Positions 1-10,838 of a DNA stretch of 64,000 bases are shown in pieces (positions within the stretch are counted from its first letter, which is position 1; every line of letters starts with the position of its first letter). The notes under the pieces were generated by a model that had not been told where the DNA came from, searched no databases, and saw nothing but the letters and a program-made list of their open reading frames with translations. The DNA comes from Entonaema liquescens (lineage: Eukaryota > Ascomycota > Sordariomycetes > Xylariales > Xylariaceae): positions 1,178,001 to 1,242,000 of the forward strand of contig CADCSX010000009.1 of the NCBI GenBank assembly GCA_902805475.1, in the 5' to 3' direction. Both the position numbers and the translations under genes were made by a program.

Positions 1-395
1 ACGTCGAGTGGTATAAGCTGAGTAGGTTCAATGCTGGACGACCAGGTATTGAAAGCCAACAAATTGATGGCTGTGAAGGTATCAACACCATAGACGGCCA
101 GGGATAGAATGAGAGAAAAGTAAAGGTAGCCGTAGGCGAAGGGAGTGAAGCATGATGATGACTTGAAGTCTTTTAGACTCTAAGCAAAAGTTGTTAGCTT
201 AGCATTTGGTCAATCATCGTATAATGAAGGGAACTTACAATAGCATCCCACTTCTGTTCAGGACGGATTTCCGCCTGTTTTCGACCTTGAAAGCAACTCA
301 TGTTGATTTTTTTTTTTAGATGCGAAGTCACGGTCACAAGAACCTGCCCACTCAAGTGTGGGAAACTAATACAACGAAGGAGAAGGGGTATCAAA

Positions 396-630
396 ATGCC
401 ACCAATCGAAGAATTGGCAGCGAAGAAAAGAACGTAAGTGAATGAATGTAATTGCAGTCGTGCCAGTGACGCCCTCGACACCAATCCTGCTCGGTCGTCA
501 ATCAATTGTCAATTGTTTAATCGGACCCGCCGGTAATACACAGTCGTCGCTCCTCGCCCGCGAAGTAATCGACCGTGCTGTCGAATTAGAAAGAAGAGCT
601 CGAGCTCGTAGGGCGTCAAAAAAGACTTGA
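396..630 (+). pseudogene. Possible small broken gene, unidentified
   Basis: An ATG at 396 opens a hydrophilic peptide beginning MPPIEELAAKKRT. It reaches a perfect donor (GTAAGT at 434) followed 24 nt later by TTGCAG, which is too short for a normal fungal intron. After the AG the frame continues as RASDALDTNPARSS and stops at about 536. In the next frame, from about 535 to 630, the sequence reads GNTQSSLLAREVIDRAVELERRA and ends in a basic tail and TGA. The second part is a plausible amphipathic, charged helix. One missing base near 533-537 (CCGG) would join the two parts. I do not recognise a family. It may be chance, a decayed gene, or a real small gene with a sequence error. Confidence 0.25.
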
Positions 631-2631
631 GAAGAGAATGAAATCCCGAAAGGGTATGTTCGTAAAGGGAGAGACGAACGTCGTCCTTAGACAAGGAGGC
701 GTTAGAAACGATAACCCGCCCGTAATGATAAGTCTCAGCGCACTAGCGTGGAGATATGCCAGACATGCTAGTGGATATCCGAAAATGCGGGAGGCCGCTA
801 TCGTGGTCTCATGGCAATCGAAGATTATTCTTGGACCGTGAATTTCGATTGCCCCAGCGAGCTTTTCCGGAGCAGCGGTATTGATGGTTCGCTTTTCGTT
901 TGAAAGTGGTCTAAAGAATGGTCCGAGTAATGTCTCGGTTTGGTTGAATCTCCAGTGCCGAAAGGTTAGAGTCGAGTGACGGAGCACCTGGGAACCTGAG
1001 AACTAGGGAGCACAGGTCCAATGTTGGTTGGTGGTCTCTGGGCTTTGTTTGATCGACTCCCAGGGCACAGAGCACAATGGGGATAGGGCTCTGATGGAGT
1101 ATCAAAGACGAAATTTGGGTGAAACGTGAACTAAGTGGGTATCTTTCATGAATAAAAGAGAGTGGGAAGTGGTGGATAATGAGAACCACAAGCACTTGGA
1201 TGGCCTATTGAACGAATGGCGTTAAGTTATTGTTGTTAGAGTTGGTTTTTGTTAGGTATGTTTTTTTGAGAAATAAAATGGTTAATTGACCCTTCGCGCG
1301 ACCGGCTGGACAAAGGGTTGGCGAAAAGGGGAGGAGGGCAACACCTCGACGGGGGTTTGGGATTTGGTTGGTTCCTGGGGGCGGAAGAGAGGGAGGGGAT
1401 GAAATCGGGTCGACAGTTTTGGCGGTTTGAGATTGCGCAAACAGGCAATCGCGAATTGAATACTACGGACGTACCTGCGTGCAGGGTTGTCAACTCGGTA
1501 GCTAATTGGACCAATTACCCCAGTCATGCAAGGTACCGACGCTAAATTCAGATTAGCGCTAAACCCCTGCTGCTCCTTGGGACTCCTTAGCTTCCTTTCG
1601 TCAGCTTGAAAGTGCTTGTCTACCAATCTACTAAAGCGGGGGCGGCGGCGATGGACCTCTTTAGCGATTTAGCGATTTAGCGATTTAACCCACGTATCCA
1701 CGCCCACGCCGCATCTAATTCTGCAGTAAGATACACTAAAATGTACGGATCACTTACAGCAGCTTTAATAGGTTCTTGTTGGTAGGTAGATATTGACGGA
1801 ACCTGCAGGCTTAATAAAAATTACCTACCAATGGCTACCAACTATCAATTATCAACTGCCCAATTTAAAGGAAACGTGAAACATTCAAACGTTGTGCATT
1901 TATTTGGACTGGTCTGATTGTTTACTTTTTCAATAGGCGGCTAAAATCCTATTCTGACCATTACTGGCCTACGGATAAGCGAAATCCGTGAATTAGTTTA
2001 CGTTTGTCCTACACGCGGTAGGTCGGATTTCTCAGGGCCCGATATTCACGCGCTTCTGTGGTGGGCCTCCACGGTGGACTCTACGGCGGACTACCGTCTC
2101 AGCTACATTACAACTCCAACGAATCCTTAGGTCAGATCTTCGAATTATCGGCAGGACCCTTCTTGGCATTCGCTTCCGTCGGGTGGTGGGTGGTTATTTT
2201 TATACTCTCATTTTTTCACATTCTATGTAAGTCTATCCGCGTATACGTCAGATTCCAACGAAGACGATGGCTTCCCAGCCCCTTGGGTCCCTTAGGTATC
2301 TACCTATCAAGATAAATCGAAGTACCTACCCAGGTAAATATCTAATGTTTACTCCCAGGTATGTATGTAAGTGTTAAATAATATACCTCTGTATATAAAA
2401 GCATTCAATACACCCTATTACAGTGAGTAATGATCTAGCTATTAACTGACGATGGGACCGTAGAAGTCAATGCCCAGAAGACATCAACCAGATCCAATGA
2501 AGATATCTATAGTGGTAACGGGCTTAATAATTGTGGTGACAGCTGGCGGTTCCCGAGGAATCGGGAATTGCCTAATTGTCACTTTGATGTAGCCGTTCCC
2601 ACGACCGTGAACTAGTATGTCGAGTCCTTGT

Positions 2632-2678
2632 GATATATAAGTTGGATATATAAGTTGGATATATAAGTTGGATATATA
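2632..2678. repeat. 13-bp tandem repeat, 3.6 copies
   Basis: The unit GATATATAAGTTG is repeated three times exactly (2632, 2645, 2658), followed by a partial fourth copy. It is non-coding and lies upstream of the kinase-like gene. Confidence 0.9.
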
Positions 2679-3001
2679 CAACACATATGCGCTGCTTAGA
2701 AGTTCGCAATTGGTGTGAAACCAAGCCTATGGAACAAATAATGGATACTGTTGGAATAAACCATTTGTGGGAGAACCGAACGACTTCGAACGAGTCTGCC
2801 TTTGGAATGTAGCCTTTTCCTTATACGGATGCGACGGACAAAGGCATTGGAAAGTACCAGCATTCCAAAGAGTCGGCCGCAACATGCCTCCATATCCAAG
2901 TTAAGGCCTTCATAGTTCAACCCACAATTACCATATTTCTTACACCAGGTAACTCGTCTTTCTTTAATCTAAGCAACAATTTGTTGATACCCGCTGTCGC
3001 C

Positions 3002-4661
3002 ATGGAGTTCACAAGTCCATACGATGATTACCAGAGGGCATTGGATTATGATTTTCACAGTGAGCTTGCACCTGGCGTCTGGACGGTTTGCACGAAGCTT
3101 GACAGGACGACGCTCCTAGCTCACGATGTCACCGATCTGTTTGCTGTGGACTCGGATTTAGACTCGCAAAAGCCTAACAGGAAAGGCCTGGGTTGCTTAT
3201 TGGCCACGGATAAGGTCGACTTGTTCGAAAAAGTTGGGGCTATCTTAAACCATGATAACTTGATATGCTTGCGGGATTCGTTTGCTATTATGAAGCAAAA
3301 GCCCGGATCGAAAGACTACCAAAAACGAAGATTCGTCGTTTGGGATAACTGTGACGCCGGAACACTGGAAAATCTTTTGGTCGAGGAATACGACAAGCAT
3401 AAGCCAGATCAAGACACCGACAACAGCACATTATCCCATGACAGCGAGGAAGAATCATCTTCCTCCGACAGCAGAGACGATAACTCGTCCATAGAAGCCC
3501 AAGGGGGAACGTCGACCATCACTAGCAAAAACAAGACGTTCGATTCCGATACTCGAATGCATGATGCCGACGAGACAGACAAGCCGAAGAAGTTTTTACC
3601 AGAGTCCCTATGCTGGCATGTGCTCATTTCAGGCCTGAAAGCCCTAGCATGGTTACATGACGGCAGTCCAGAAGTTGTCGCTGTAGGCCCCGGGAGATTT
3701 GGGATGAATCCCACTCCGGATTGGAGTCCTGCTCTTCACCGAGACATCACTCCCGCCAACATATATTTCCAACAGCCTAGACGCAAAGAGACGTATGGAC
3801 AGTGCAAGCTAGGCAACTATGGCAGCTTATATCTATCGAGTCATCATAACGGAGACGGCAAATCATCAGTCGAACGGGTCAGGGGCAAGGCCCTGGTTCC
3901 GCGAAAGGGTGGCCCACACAATCACCTAGATGACCTCATCCTACAGGATGCACGATATGGTCATACCTATAAGGAACAGGTAAGCCTAACAAGGCTTCTG
4001 TGTCCTTGACAGTATTTACTAACCATATCGCTAGACGGACCAGCCTTACACCGTGATCAGCGAGTGGAGGGCATTTGGCGAGATCATGCAGGCGATGATG
4101 ATACCCCCCTCGGGAACGAAAACAAATGCAGGAGAACACATCCGAAACGTAACTCGACATGGAGTAAGGTATAATCTCGCACGTACCGGCTACTCGGCTG
4201 AGTTGAAGAACATTATAATCACACTGATGACGCTCAACCCGGATGAGAAGTTACCGAACGGCAATTACCGTTTTCCAAACCGAGATACTTTAACCTCCCA
4301 CATGTGCGTAGAAGCCCACCACGGATACGCGGAGTGGAGAATACTCTCCCCCGAGGGTCGAGAGGTCACCACCGTCGAGGATGGACAGCTCGATCAAACT
4401 GCAGAAGACACAAAGGTAAATGCTGAAATCGTAGCTGCAACCGTGGAGATGAACCGGATCGTGGAGCTCATGGAGGTGGAAAGGGGCGGACCCTGGCGTT
4501 TGGATAACTGCGAGGATGCCGACCTTGATGTATTCGAAGATTTGGGCTATACTCATCAGGGCCTGGCGATTTATGAGCATGAGCTACCGTACACTAATGA
4601 GGATTTTCCGCCCGATGATAATTGGAAATTCGATGATGAGTGGAGGCCCGAGGATTCGTAG
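3002..4661 (+). CDS. Protein kinase-like protein, probable pseudokinase
   Basis: Two exons, 3002-3979 and 4035-4661, encode 534 residues. The 55-nt intron has donor GTAAGC, branch TACTAAC and acceptor CTAG, and the junction is in phase 0. I chose the ATG at 3002 (context GTCGCCATGG); codons upstream in the open frame lack an ATG. The protein has a degenerate kinase fold. The catalytic-loop motif HRDITPAN is present at about residues 246-253, and a leucine-rich stretch precedes it. The place of the metal-binding DFG reads LGNYG (about 270-274), and no clear glycine-rich loop or VAxK lysine is visible. An acidic, serine-rich insert occupies about residues 135-190. The C-terminus is very acidic. 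With the DFG lost, catalysis is doubtful, although HRD/N is kept. The family resembles the fungal kinase-like proteins common in Pezizomycotina; substrate and pathway are unknown. Confidence 0.85.
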
Positions 4662-4937
4662 GCTTATAAGTAGATGGGCTTTAATTATTACTGATACCTG
4701 AAGGATGGATAGATTATTAGAGGGGCAGCGGTTGGGCAATGGACTAGATAGGTGCATCATAGCTTTTAATTCGGAGAGCGTCCTATACCTCAAATGTAGC
4801 AATGCTGTACAGTAGCCGTTGTGAGCAAGATATGATCGAAAATTATACGTATTCGAACCCATGACCATATACGGAATACCTAAGGCTTACGGTTTCTTAT
4901 GTTTCCAACACAATCTGTATTTAAACCTGTAATTTGT

Positions 4938-5681
4938 TTATGTAGCTTCCTCAGTCTGCATTTCCCAATATTTCCAAGTCCCATGACGCCACAAACTCTG
5001 CACAAAATCGCCAACCCCATAGCCCTTCCGCCAGCCGTCCCCCTTCGCCCTCTCCTCGCTAATCTTCCAGAACAAAGTGCCTTCATAGCAAGCCCTCAAA
5101 TCATCCTTCCAGACGCGGCCGTCCTTCTGCAGCAGGAGCCAGGTGGTCCAGAACTCCATGAAGGCAAAGCTCCAGCCGGCGGGGTCCGCCGCGCACCGGT
5201 CCTTACTCAGCAGCAGCCACAGATCGTCGACGCCGAGCCCGCCGGAGCCGGACGAGTCGAAGCGCGCGAACATGCGGTCGAAGCGGTCCGGGCTGAAGTT
5301 GCCGTCGAAGTCGTACACGCCCGAGTCGGACCCGTGCTTCGCCTTGTGGATGTCGTTGACGTAGATGCGCAGGAACGGGTCCGGCATCCACGAGTGACCG
5401 AGCCGCGTCGGGTACGAGAAGAACACCGGGATCAGGAGCGAGCCGAGAGAGAATAGGATGGAGAATCCGAGTTCCCGGAACCCGTTGTATACGTCCATCG
5501 GCCAGATGATCCCGTCGTTGTCGGGGTCGAAGAACGCGATGTGCTGTTGTAGAGTAGACGGGGTGTTCTTTAAGGATGGTTTCCTAGTTACCCCATTTGC
5601 CAGTGATGGGCGGTTTTTAACATCACCGTCGACATATTCGCGGACTTGCGGAGGAGGTGAGGTGGTAGTTGTGCCAGCCAT
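4938..5681 (-). CDS. Caleosin family peroxygenase
   Basis: A single exon encodes 247 residues from the ATG at 5681. Caleosins are haem-dependent, calcium-binding peroxygenases on lipid droplets or ER; fungal members act in oxylipin metabolism and sporulation. Visible features are one EF-hand loop in FFDPDNDGIIWPMDVYNGF (about 50-68), then a hydrophobic segment with a central proline (about 70-90, the membrane or proline-knot region). Next comes the family block IYVNDIHKAKHGSDSGVYDFDGNF with the conserved histidines, followed by the C-terminal half containing DRFDRMFARFD. Length matches fungal caleosins. No intron is needed. It is convergent with the kinase-like gene, with stop codons about 280 bp apart. 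Confidence 0.93.
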   Translation of the reverse strand: MAGTTTTSPPPQVREYVDGDVKNRPSLANGVTRKPSLKNTPSTLQQHIAFFDPDNDGIIWPMDVYNGFRELGFSILFSLGSLLIPVFFSYPTRLGHSWMPDPFLRIYVNDIHKAKHGSDSGVYDFDGNFSPDRFDRMFARFDSSGSGGLGVDDLWLLLSKDRCAADPAGWSFAFMEFWTTWLLLQKDGRVWKDDLRACYEGTLFWKISEERAKGDGWRKGYGVGDFVQSLWRHGTWKYWEMQTEEAT

Positions 5682-6922
5682 GAGGTTTAAAGCCTAGCTG
5701 TTAACCCCGATTATAATCTAAAGTGGTTATGTAGTTGAATAGCTATAAGGCTACCCTTATACATGTCAAAGTGAACTTAAATGCGACACCAAGAATATAA
5801 AAAGAGAGATATATAAAGAGAGATTTGAGATATTTACTATTCGTTATTTATAGGGTTGAGTGGATTCGGAACTCAAGCCCAACTGTTGGATAGGTGATAG
5901 ACGATAATGCAGCTCGCCGGGAACACCTGCATTTATTTATGCTCGTGAAGTTCCTGCCGAGGATTACGGGGAGTAGACGTCATCAATAGGTCAAATATTA
6001 TTTATATAGGTATGTAGATGATAGGTCCCATTTCCCTAACCCTATTCAAGACCACTGGACCACTAAGGTCCTTCTTGAAGTTATTATTCTGAATCATTAC
6101 CTAGATTCAAAGACAGTAAGATAATATAAGTATCGTCGAGCTTTACGTCTAATTATAACTAGGTTAGGTACCTAGTTACAATGCATGTTCCCAAAGTCGA
6201 GGGTTATAGTTGGTACTTTTATTGTTAGTATATGTTAATCACGTGGGTTGGTCTATAAATGAATAATCTTCTCCCCACGTAAAAATCATCTTTACTCATT
6301 TATACTTAACTCTATTTCCTTATCCAAAAGTTAATTTAACTTGAATTGATTGGCTTTGGTAGACTATTATTCATGGGATGGAAAGACAATAGACGCCATG
6401 CCGCACGAGGAAAGTGTTCGGTGGATTTGTTATTAGGGTCGCTACATAGCGGGGAAGATGTAACTCAACCTTATCTTATCGCGCTAAACAGGGCGACCGA
6501 GGTATGTACAGCGACCCTTCCCCCGCCCCAGCGCTCGGGCCATGCAAGTCATTAGCCCCTGACCATCAGCTTCCCTTCGACGTCACCCAAACTTACAGCC
6601 TAGCACCTAACCTAACCTCCTGCCCACCATCGCGACGATCATGGTCAAGTGAAAAGCAGCGCTACATCCAAACCCGAGCATACAAAAAAGGAAGGGAAAA
6701 AATAGCTGCGAAAAGCTACCAATCTCGCTCCAGTCAATGAGATTTTCCGTGTAGATTGCGCCGGCCGCGCCGTCGTCTTTTCCTACGGTCAACTTACTGG
6801 ATGATATATCTAATATCCCTTTTTTTTTTACCACTTTCGCCTTTCGTTTATAATTCCCACGTGAAGTCGCTCGCACAAACGTAACCACATAACCAACCTC
6901 CACTACTACTACCACCACCACG
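5682..6922. other. Intergenic region between divergent caleosin and roadblock genes
   Basis: No coding signal. It holds promoter sequence for both flanking genes and an exact TAGGTACCTA palindrome at 6165-6174, inside a larger imperfect palindrome. It is AT-rich from about 5980 to 6340. Confidence 0.6.
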
Positions 6923-7622
6923 ATGCCCAACCAACAACCCACACCCCCACGCCCTCCCTCCTCCTCACCAAGCGTCTAACCGCCTTCCTCAACGCCAACC
7001 TCGGGCCCCAAGTCCACACCGCGGTCCTAACCACGCCCTCGGGCAAACTCCTCGCGCACGCGTCGCCCCACCCGTCGGCACCCTACGCACCCAATGCACC
7101 GTCGCCGCCTCCGTCTGGGCCCTGTACTCGACGCCCGAGACCATCGTCGAGGCGCTACCCCCGTCCCACCACCACTCCCACTCCCAGTCCCCCTCCTCCC
7201 CCAGCGCCGTAACAATACAGCTCGCGGCCGGCGTCATGGTGATCCGCCGCCTGCGCTGCGGCCTGCTGTTTGTGTGCATCGGGCCGAGCGCCGGGGTCGA
7301 CGGCGATTATGTGACGAACACGCCTGCGCGCATAGTCCCACAACACCACCACCACCACCAACAGACGGTAAATTCGAATTCGAATTCGAATTCGAACGAG
7401 CCGCTGCTACATCCCGCGACCCCGCTCGGGTCCCCGTCCGAAGTCGAGAGCGTGGTTAGCGCGGGAGCCGCGACGACGGCGAGCGTGGCGACGACGACGA
7501 GTGTGGCGGCCACCGCGGTGGTGGCTACGAGGCGTCAGGCAGAGGAGCTAGCGCGCTGGCTGGATGACAAGTTGGGTTCGTTGGGGACGCTTGAGGAGGG
7601 CTTGGGGGTTGAGACGAGATAA
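6923..7622 (+). CDS. Roadblock/LC7 domain protein, frame broken by two apparent 1-nt deletions
   Basis: Roadblock/LC7 proteins are small adaptors found in Ragulator/EGO-type complexes and dynein. The domain is readable in three consecutive frames: the ATG at 6923 in one, then LLTKRLTAFLNANLGPQVHT and LLAHASPHP in the second, then VGTLRTQCTVAASVWALY and GVMVIRRLRCGLLFVCIGPS in the third. Both frame changes have the same sign (one base missing) and fall in C runs: CCCCC at 6944-6948 and CCC at 7071-7073. Adding one C at each makes 702 nt, exactly 234 codons (233 residues), with no other defect. A His-rich and Asn/Ser repeat linker (7342-7397) precedes a helical tail ending GLGVETR. No GT-AG intron explains the shifts. 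The orthologue assignment beyond the family is uncertain. Either the assembly dropped two bases or the gene is newly dead. Confidence 0.7.
7371..7397 (+). repeat. 6-bp coding microsatellite (AATTCG)n
   Basis: About four tandem copies of AATTCG inside the roadblock gene encode alternating Asn-Ser. They follow directly on a CAC/CAA run that encodes His and Gln. Confidence 0.85.
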
Positions 7623-10063
7623 GTGGGATGTGGTTAATGAATGGTTTATGTTGCGAGACTTCGATCTAGGCCCTTGGAATTAGGTGCCGTTTCGGATTGG
7701 GTCATGAGTCTTCATGTCGTAGGCTATAAGCCAACCGTGAAGACCTGGCGTGCTCCATAGCGAGGAAGTTGCGCCCCGACTCGGGAGAAATACGTGATTT
7801 CGTCAGAGGGACGGTATTACAAAGGTTATTGGTGCGGTTTGATGAGGAAATGGTGGTTATGGGGTTTAGGGACGGATGGAAACTTGCGTCGATAGTCGTC
7901 TAGCCTCCACGCGTAAAAGTTGGAGGCAGTAAATCTAGACACAAATACGCCGCGAATTTTAAGAAATTCTGAGGGAGGGCGTAGCGTGGATAGGCGGCTG
8001 GATGGGGGTCGGATTGTGGTAATTAAAATAATTAAGCCCGGGCATCTCAGAGCAGAACAGGAGATTCTGCTTGGGAACGCTGACTTTCGGGGTCTTGTTA
8101 CTAGATGTTGTTTCTCAGGAATAAAGGATACCAATGCTGTAAGGATAATAGTCTAATAGAGTTGTTCACGATTCTCTATGATGGGGGATGCTCTTTAACA
8201 AAGTAAAGCAATCGAGTCTGGTTGCAGTTGTCAATTTCTTAAGACATTGTAACATCGTGTATGTGATGGCCGTACTCAGCTCTTACAACGAAGATAGAAC
8301 TACAATTATCAAATTACCTCAGGCTACTAGTGTATGACATTAGAAGGCTAATAATAAGCATATCGTGTAGAGTTGAGGCTGTGCGTAAACAGAAGTGATT
8401 GTTCGAACTGACCATATATCATCCTTCTTGTGAGCGACACTTACAATATGTGCTATAGTATCTACACTACAGTTTTCATCCTGTATGCGTATACCTAGTT
8501 TAGGTACCTTGGGTGCTTACACAAAATCCAACAGGACATTCGACACGGCTGTGACAGCCCCAGGCCTCCATACGGATAGTCCGAAGGATGACAGGACACG
8601 GCACAAAACTCCTATCTTGTGCCACTAATTAGAAGAAACGCCGAGGTGGCAGTCACCTATCTATCATGTCTACCTACCTACCTACCTACTTACCACCTCA
8701 TAGGATTAGTTGCATAGAGCAAAGACAACCCCAACGGAACATATCAACGCCCCCTCCTCCCCGAGCCCATCTCGCCACCGCGATTATCCCCCCTCCCTCC
8801 CTCCCCGAGAATAAGCACGCACACACACATCAATAAAGAAAAGACCCTTGCGCCCACTATCTCAGCCCGGTTCCGCCGCGTCGGTACGAGGGGGGTCTCA
8901 GTACATAGTCCTAACCGAGCCCCGAGCCCCCATAAAAGGCAAAAAAGGGGGTGCGGGCAAGATAAAGCTACCTAAGTATGGCCCCTCCCCGCTCCCCGAT
9001 GGCAACGACATGCTTCTGGTAGGGCGATCGAAGACAAGTGGTAAGTGGGTAGGGTAGCATGCTACCTTACTTGCATTAGTTAGGGTCGGTAAGAACGGAC
9101 AATTCTGCACGTGCGTGAGCATTTCGTATTCGGAGATCTGGGTAGAGTTATTAGTCTATTTTAACCAGGTTTGTATGTATGTAGGTATGTATGTATGTAT
9201 TATGCAAAGCAGGTTATGCTGTGCTATCAATCAACGCGCTGTGGCATGCGTGGACGGCAGATTGATGTTGGTCCAAGAGGCCTTTTCACTGGATAATTCT
9301 GGGGCGAGGACACGATATGCCGGCTGGGAAGGGCTACCCCAACTAATTGTGCTTTGTTTGCTTGATCAAGATTATCTTGGTAGGCGAGTCTTGCGTTTCT
9401 CATGGGTAGCAATCAAGCTATTTACACCTATTCAGCGGGTTGTTGTATTCTAAAGGAGTGCTTCGTCGAACTTGTGTAGACAACACTAATATAGGATGGA
9501 TTGATCTATAGATCAAAATACACCTACTAATCGGAACAGACACTCTATTGCAGGGCACCGCGCAGTTTTCACATTCTGACTACAGATAAAGTAACACAAT
9601 TTGAGCACTTTCAAGGAGCAGTAGGCATGCAAATACAAATCGCCTATTATTCCATAATATGTCCATTATAGCCAGATAGCTATTATGTAGGTATGTATAT
9701 AGACGTAAACTAGAATCAAAACTCGCACACAAACTTATTCCATGGGTAGTCCTCAGAATATCAAAACTCATATATCGTTCCGTCCGTTTCATGAATCCCA
9801 TCAATAACATGCCAATCCATAGTAGGTATAGAAAATGGGTATCAGATGCAGATTAGATGCCTAAAAGCAGAAAATATGCCTGGTAACGAAAAAAAAAAAA
9901 ACGTGATGCTGGCGCCTGAAAGCGTGGATTGACGACGGGGTATCATACTCCAAATTCGATATTTCGCGCCCTAACGCCCTCCGCCTGTTTTCTTCCTCCC
10001 CTTTTTGAAAAGTTTGTTAAACGTAGGTCTATCACTTCTGATGACTCGGGAGCTGTTACTGTT
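7623..10063. other. Gene-free region
   Basis: No coding signal was found beyond short chance frames. It contains pyrimidine-rich tracts (8750-8830), a (TACC)n tract near 8671-8694 and a (TATG)n tract near 9172-9200. The 3' ends of the roadblock and LOV genes face each other across it. Confidence 0.55.
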
Positions 10064-10838
10064 TCACCAGGTTTTCTCAGCCAGAAACCCAACCGAGTAC
10101 CGAGGCACCTGGCTGTCCCAATGCACAGGAACCATGGTTAACACGTTGACGAATCGGTCGCCGTTCTTCTTGAAGTTGACAACTTCGACGGCCATTTCGT
10201 CGTTTCTCTCCACGGCGCGCTTCATCTTCTTAAGGAGGTCCTTGTTCACGTGCTTGCGAGTTGATTGCTTTCGAACTCTCCCACCTGGTGCCTGAAGAAA
10301 CCGGCAGTTCAGTCCGATCACGTCGGAATGTGAGTAGCCAGTTAGCTCGGTGAAGGGGTCCGAAATATAGACTATGGGACAGTCCTGTTGTTGAAGATCG
10401 CACATGACAAGGGCACAAGACGCGTCGATGGGACCGAGCTCGATGACAGGATTTGGTCTGGCCATGACTCGTATCTTCGTCGTGTTAGGAAGAATTTGGA
10501 CATTTTTGGTGTTTTTATAAACTCACGAGAATACTCATCATATCAAAACCGCTCGGTGCGTAGAGTCCGGGATAGATTATACCATCATGTACGGTATCCT
10601 TTGGATCCATTGCCATGCCGGCTGGTACTCTCGTAAATGTGTCACCGTCTTGGTATCGATACTATATTGCTCAAGTACGTCAGTGGCTGAGCTGATATGA
10701 CGCCCTCCGGTATGGAACATGAATACCATCAAGGATAGAAATAAGGGATAACAAAAAGCAGCATATAAAACCGATTAAGAAGTGAAGGTGATAACATACC
10801 TGCAGCGCACTCTCTTCCCAAGGATTCATGAAAGTCAT
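10064..10838 (-). CDS. vvd: VIVID/ENVOY-like LOV-domain blue-light photoreceptor
   Basis: Three exons, 10838-10800, 10661-10527 and 10474-10064, encode 194 residues (Neurospora VVD is 186). Introns are 138 and 52 nt (donors GTATGT and GTGAGT), both in phase 0. VIVID proteins bind flavin through one LOV domain and damp White Collar signalling. The N-terminus MNPWEE matches the VVD start, and an ATG three codons upstream is also in frame. Exon 2 carries LYAPSGFDMMSIL (the N-cap/hinge region). Exon 3 carries RPNPVIELGPIDASCALVMCDL, the adduct-forming cysteine in GLNCRFLQ, and VEVVNFKKNGDRFVNVLTMVPV. The LOV signature is normally GRNCRFLQ or GxNCRFLQ; here Leu replaces the usual Arg. There are no other PAS domains or zinc finger, so this is not WC-1. 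Light induction is expected from the family, not shown here. Confidence 0.93.

Larger units (their letters stand above)
1..3001. other. Mostly non-coding stretch before the kinase-like gene
   Basis: No gene here is well supported. The open frames are short, begin with non-ATG codons or lie antisense to one another. One doubtful broken small ORF at 396-630 is listed separately. A 13-bp tandem repeat sits at 2632-2678. Intergenic motifs of the TAGGTA/TACCTA type are present around 1780-2340. Confidence 0.6.

Noticed and set aside
2058..2315. 85-codon + strand ORF with a hydrophobic stretch
   Set aside because: GTG start, no splice sites, and composition like the surrounding non-coding DNA.
4838..4870. 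tRNA-like B box (GGTTCGAATAC on the minus strand)
   Set aside because: No A box, acceptor stem or anticodon arm could be folded around it.
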